Assembly (NCBI GenBank): GCA_902590695.1 | Contig: CACIXR010000006.1 | Coordinates: 1 to 64,000 of the forward strand | Length of the DNA: 64,000 nucleotides | Direction of reading: 5' to 3' | Source of the DNA: an uncultured Alphaproteobacteria bacterium | GTDB taxonomy: Bacteria > Pseudomonadota > Alphaproteobacteria > HIMB59 > GCA-002718135 | The notes under the pieces: model-generated | The model's input: only the letters and a program-made list of their open reading frames with translations | Told to the model about the DNA's origin: nothing | The model's database searches: none | Translations under genes and position numbers: made by a program | In this document: one piece after another, positions 62,602-64,000 of the stretch | How the letters are laid out: every line of letters starts with the position of its first letter | Numbering within the stretch: position 1 is the first letter of the stretch

Positions 62602-62639
62602 ATCCTCCCATTAAGAAAAATGGTGAGGATATTTTTTTT
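62602..62639 (+). terminator. Terminator/attenuator-like hairpin just upstream of the gene at 62651
   Basis: ATCCTC-CCATT (62602-62612) can pair with AATGG-TGAGGAT (62619-62630) with one bulge and a small A-rich loop, followed by a run of seven to eight T. The ribosome site TTAGGAG of the 62651 gene begins immediately after it. The 258-base gap 62392-62650 otherwise shows only A/T-rich DNA. It may end a short transcript (an sRNA) or act as an attenuator for the gene. Confidence 0.6.
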
Positions 62640-62650
62640 AGGAGATAATT

Positions 62651-62908
62651 ATGAATTTATGTGTTGTATCCAAAGGATCTTTTACCAAATAAGATTACAT
62701 GGAATTATTTAATTTTTTTAAAGATGATATTGAAAAATATACAGATGCGTTTGACATGGCATTTGTGAAAGATGGCCACGTGATGACTATGTGTAATGTA
62801 ACTGATGAAGAGAAATTTTACGCTTTATTTGATGACCCAAAATCAAAAGAATTTGATTCAAAATTTAATAGTACAGATACAGTGTATTCTTTTCAAAAGG
62901 TAGAATAG
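62651..62908 (+). pseudogene. Small barrel-like gene with an in-frame TAA at codon 14
   Basis: A good Shine-Dalgarno TTAGGAG precedes ATG 62651. The frame reads MNLCVVSKGSFTK, then TAA (62690-62692), then continues in frame DYMELFNFFKDDIEKYTDAFDMAFVKD and so on to the stop at 62908, giving an 85-residue product if read through. The N-terminal strand before the TAA and the beta/alpha pattern after it resemble a ferredoxin-like barrel. Internal start ATG 62699 would give 69 residues, losing that strand. No other damage. The TAA is at codon 14, as in the gene at 52015. Confidence 0.65.
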
Positions 62909-63520
62909 TTATAATCCACCATTTGAAGTTAAGAAGTCAGAAATTTTTTCTATACCGTTATTATTTTTCATTTCACCAAAAATATAAGGTAAACCATTTC
63001 TGGCTTCATTGACATCTTGTTTCATTTGTTCTAAATCAACATTAACATATGGAGCTAGGTCAACTTTATTAATTACGAGTAAATCAGATTTTCTTATAGC
63101 TGGTGCTTTTTTTCTCGGTATGTCTGCACCTTGCGCCACATCAATCATATAAATTGTTAAATCAACTAATTCTGGACTAAAAGTTGCCGCTAAATTATCA
63201 CCACCTGATTCAATAAGTATTAATTCTAGATCTGGAAATTTTTTTTTCATTTCATCTACTGCAAGTAAATTTATGGAGCAATCTTCTCTTATAGCGGTAT
63301 GTGGACAGCCACCAGTTTCTACACCTTTAATTCTTTCTATAGGTAGAACCTGTGCTTTCATTAAATATTCCGCATCTTCAGTTGTATAAATATCATTTGA
63401 AATAACTGCCATAGAAACTTTTTTAGATAAATGACGACATAATGCTTCTGTTAAACTAGTTTTACCAGTCCCTATTCCACCACCTATTCCAACTTTTAAA
63501 GGTCCATTTATATTATTCAC
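62909..63520 (-). CDS. ureG: UreG, urease accessory GTPase
   Basis: A 203-residue GTPase that delivers nickel to urease with UreF and UreD/H. The P-loop [20 protein letters not shown] near residue 9 differs from the common G-P-V-G-S-G-K-T by Gly-Ile and Thr. [18 protein letters not shown] near 38, [26 protein letters not shown] near 66 (with the C-P-H nickel site), [20 protein letters not shown] near 99 and [12 protein letters not shown] near 147 are diagnostic. Its start overlaps ureF by 4 bases. The urease structural genes lie beyond the window. Confidence 0.95.
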   Translation of the reverse strand: MNNINGPLKVGIGGGIGTGKTSLTEALCRHLSKKVSMAVISNDIYTTEDAEYLMKAQVLPIERIKGVETGGCPHTAIREDCSINLLAVDEMKKKFPDLELILIESGGDNLAATFSPELVDLTIYMIDVAQGADIPRKKAPAIRKSDLLVINKVDLAPYVNVDLEQMKQDVNEARNGLPYIFGEMKNNNGIEKISDFLTSNGGL

Positions 63521-64000
63521 GTTAAATAAATCCTTGAGTCTAAATTTTCATGCTTAATGGCATAAATATCACCAATAAAAAAACTTGTACCTATATCTTT
63601 AAGATTTAGTTTATCTGATTGATTTAAAAAATCTTGAATTTGATTAATAAAAATAACATTTAGACTCTGTCCATCTTTTTGAGACATTGGTATATGTTTT
63701 ACACATACATTTATTAAATTAGAAATGAATGATTGTAGATAAAACTTAATTAAATCATCAAACTTAATGTCAAAATGCAATCCAGCTTTCGCCAAACAAT
63801 ATATAAATGATGTATTTTCAGGCAGAGATAATTCCCAACTATCTTTCATGATTTTACGAAAAGAATTTCCCATATCTATCATTTCTATTTGTCTTTCTTT
63901 AGAGGAAGCACTTGCTAAGATTAATTGATTAATTTCCTTACCTTTGTAAATTGACTTCATAAAAATATAGTCATTTCTTAATGTGCCATAAAATAAAAGT
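63517..64000 (-). CDS. ureF: UreF, urease accessory protein (N-terminus beyond window)
   Basis: C-terminal part of UreF, partner of UreG in GTP-dependent nickel insertion. The frame is open to the window edge: before the Met at 63960 it reads [13 protein letters not shown], matching the UreF region upstream of [27 protein letters not shown]. The later [53 protein letters not shown] fits the UreF helices ending in the V-x-x-x-P-L-G-Q-x-x-G-Q pattern. The Met 63960 is therefore not the true start. Gene order ureF-ureG is usual. Confidence 0.88.
   Translation of the reverse strand, partial: LLFYGTLRNDYIFMKSIYKGKEINQLILASASSKERQIEMIDMGNSFRKIMKDSWELSLPENTSFIYCLAKAGLHFDIKFDDLIKFYLQSFISNLINVCVKHIPMSQKDGQSLNVIFINQIQDFLNQSDKLNLKDIGTSFFIGDIYAIKHENLDSRIYLT

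Overview
The window is about 70% A+T by eye, with very short intergenic gaps, many 1-4 base start/stop overlaps, no rRNA, no tRNA, no CRISPR array and no transposase. The gene content is a phosphonate C-P lyase operon, a DMSP-demethylase-like gene, urease accessory genes, many EamA and MFS transporters, and small single-domain proteins. This suggests a streamlined marine alphaproteobacterium of the SAR11/Pelagibacterales or HIMB59/AEGEAN-169 type. That placement is inferred from composition and gene content, not from a marker gene.

Layout. 1-6038 (minus): ABC-2 exporter (permease running off the left edge, plus ATPase), a photolyase-like FAD protein, a PsiE/DCC-family pair, then a translationally coupled hydratase / sulfotransferase / class IV aminotransferase set. 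6157-14287 (plus): an MFS carrier, a 3-hydroxyisobutyrate dehydrogenase-type enzyme, a tiny membrane protein, a DmdA-like enzyme, two tandem EamA exporters, a GH127 beta-L-arabinofuranosidase and a 2-keto-3-deoxyarabonate dehydratase-type enzyme. 14332-20438: a YqhA-family protein, then a signalling block of class III cyclase, MscS channel with a cyclic-nucleotide domain, voltage-gated K+ channel, and a second cyclase with TPRs. 20540-22430: small membrane proteins and a peroxiredoxin-like protein. 22441-26332: a tyrosine recombinase beside a dif-like palindrome, a sirtuin, a terminase-small-subunit-like HTH protein, a PEBP protein and a 2OG-Fe(II) oxygenase, possibly an old mobile-element remnant.

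26484-30231: a rhodanese and a cluster of very small proteins (NTF2-like, DUF3303-like, ABM-like, GYD), many with strong Shine-Dalgarno sites. 30266-32968: a TIM-barrel isomerase, an MFS carrier and a secreted protein. 32997-50667 (minus): one uninterrupted 17.7 kb run. In transcription order it is a PHP hydrolase, a Dpp/Opp-type ABC importer, an EamA carrier, a calcineurin-like phosphoesterase, phnGHIJKLM and phnCDEE, with a PhnF-like GntR regulator transcribed divergently at 50832. I see no phnN, phnP or phnO. The two extra hydrolases and the second importer make this look like a system for taking up larger phosphonate-containing molecules, trimming them and breaking the C-P bond.

51669-52631: a second cassette of an NTF2-like gene plus small barrel genes, one of them with an in-frame TAA at codon 14. 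52708-62391: a secreted polysaccharide-lyase-like protein, GMC oxidoreductase, MFS, DUF4242, EamA, an AlkB-type monooxygenase, a sodium-channel-like protein with an unusual pore motif, and a large secreted alpha/alpha-toroid-like protein. 62651-62908: another small gene with a TAA at codon 14, preceded by a terminator-like hairpin. 62909-64000 (minus): ureG and the 3' part of ureF, running off the right edge.
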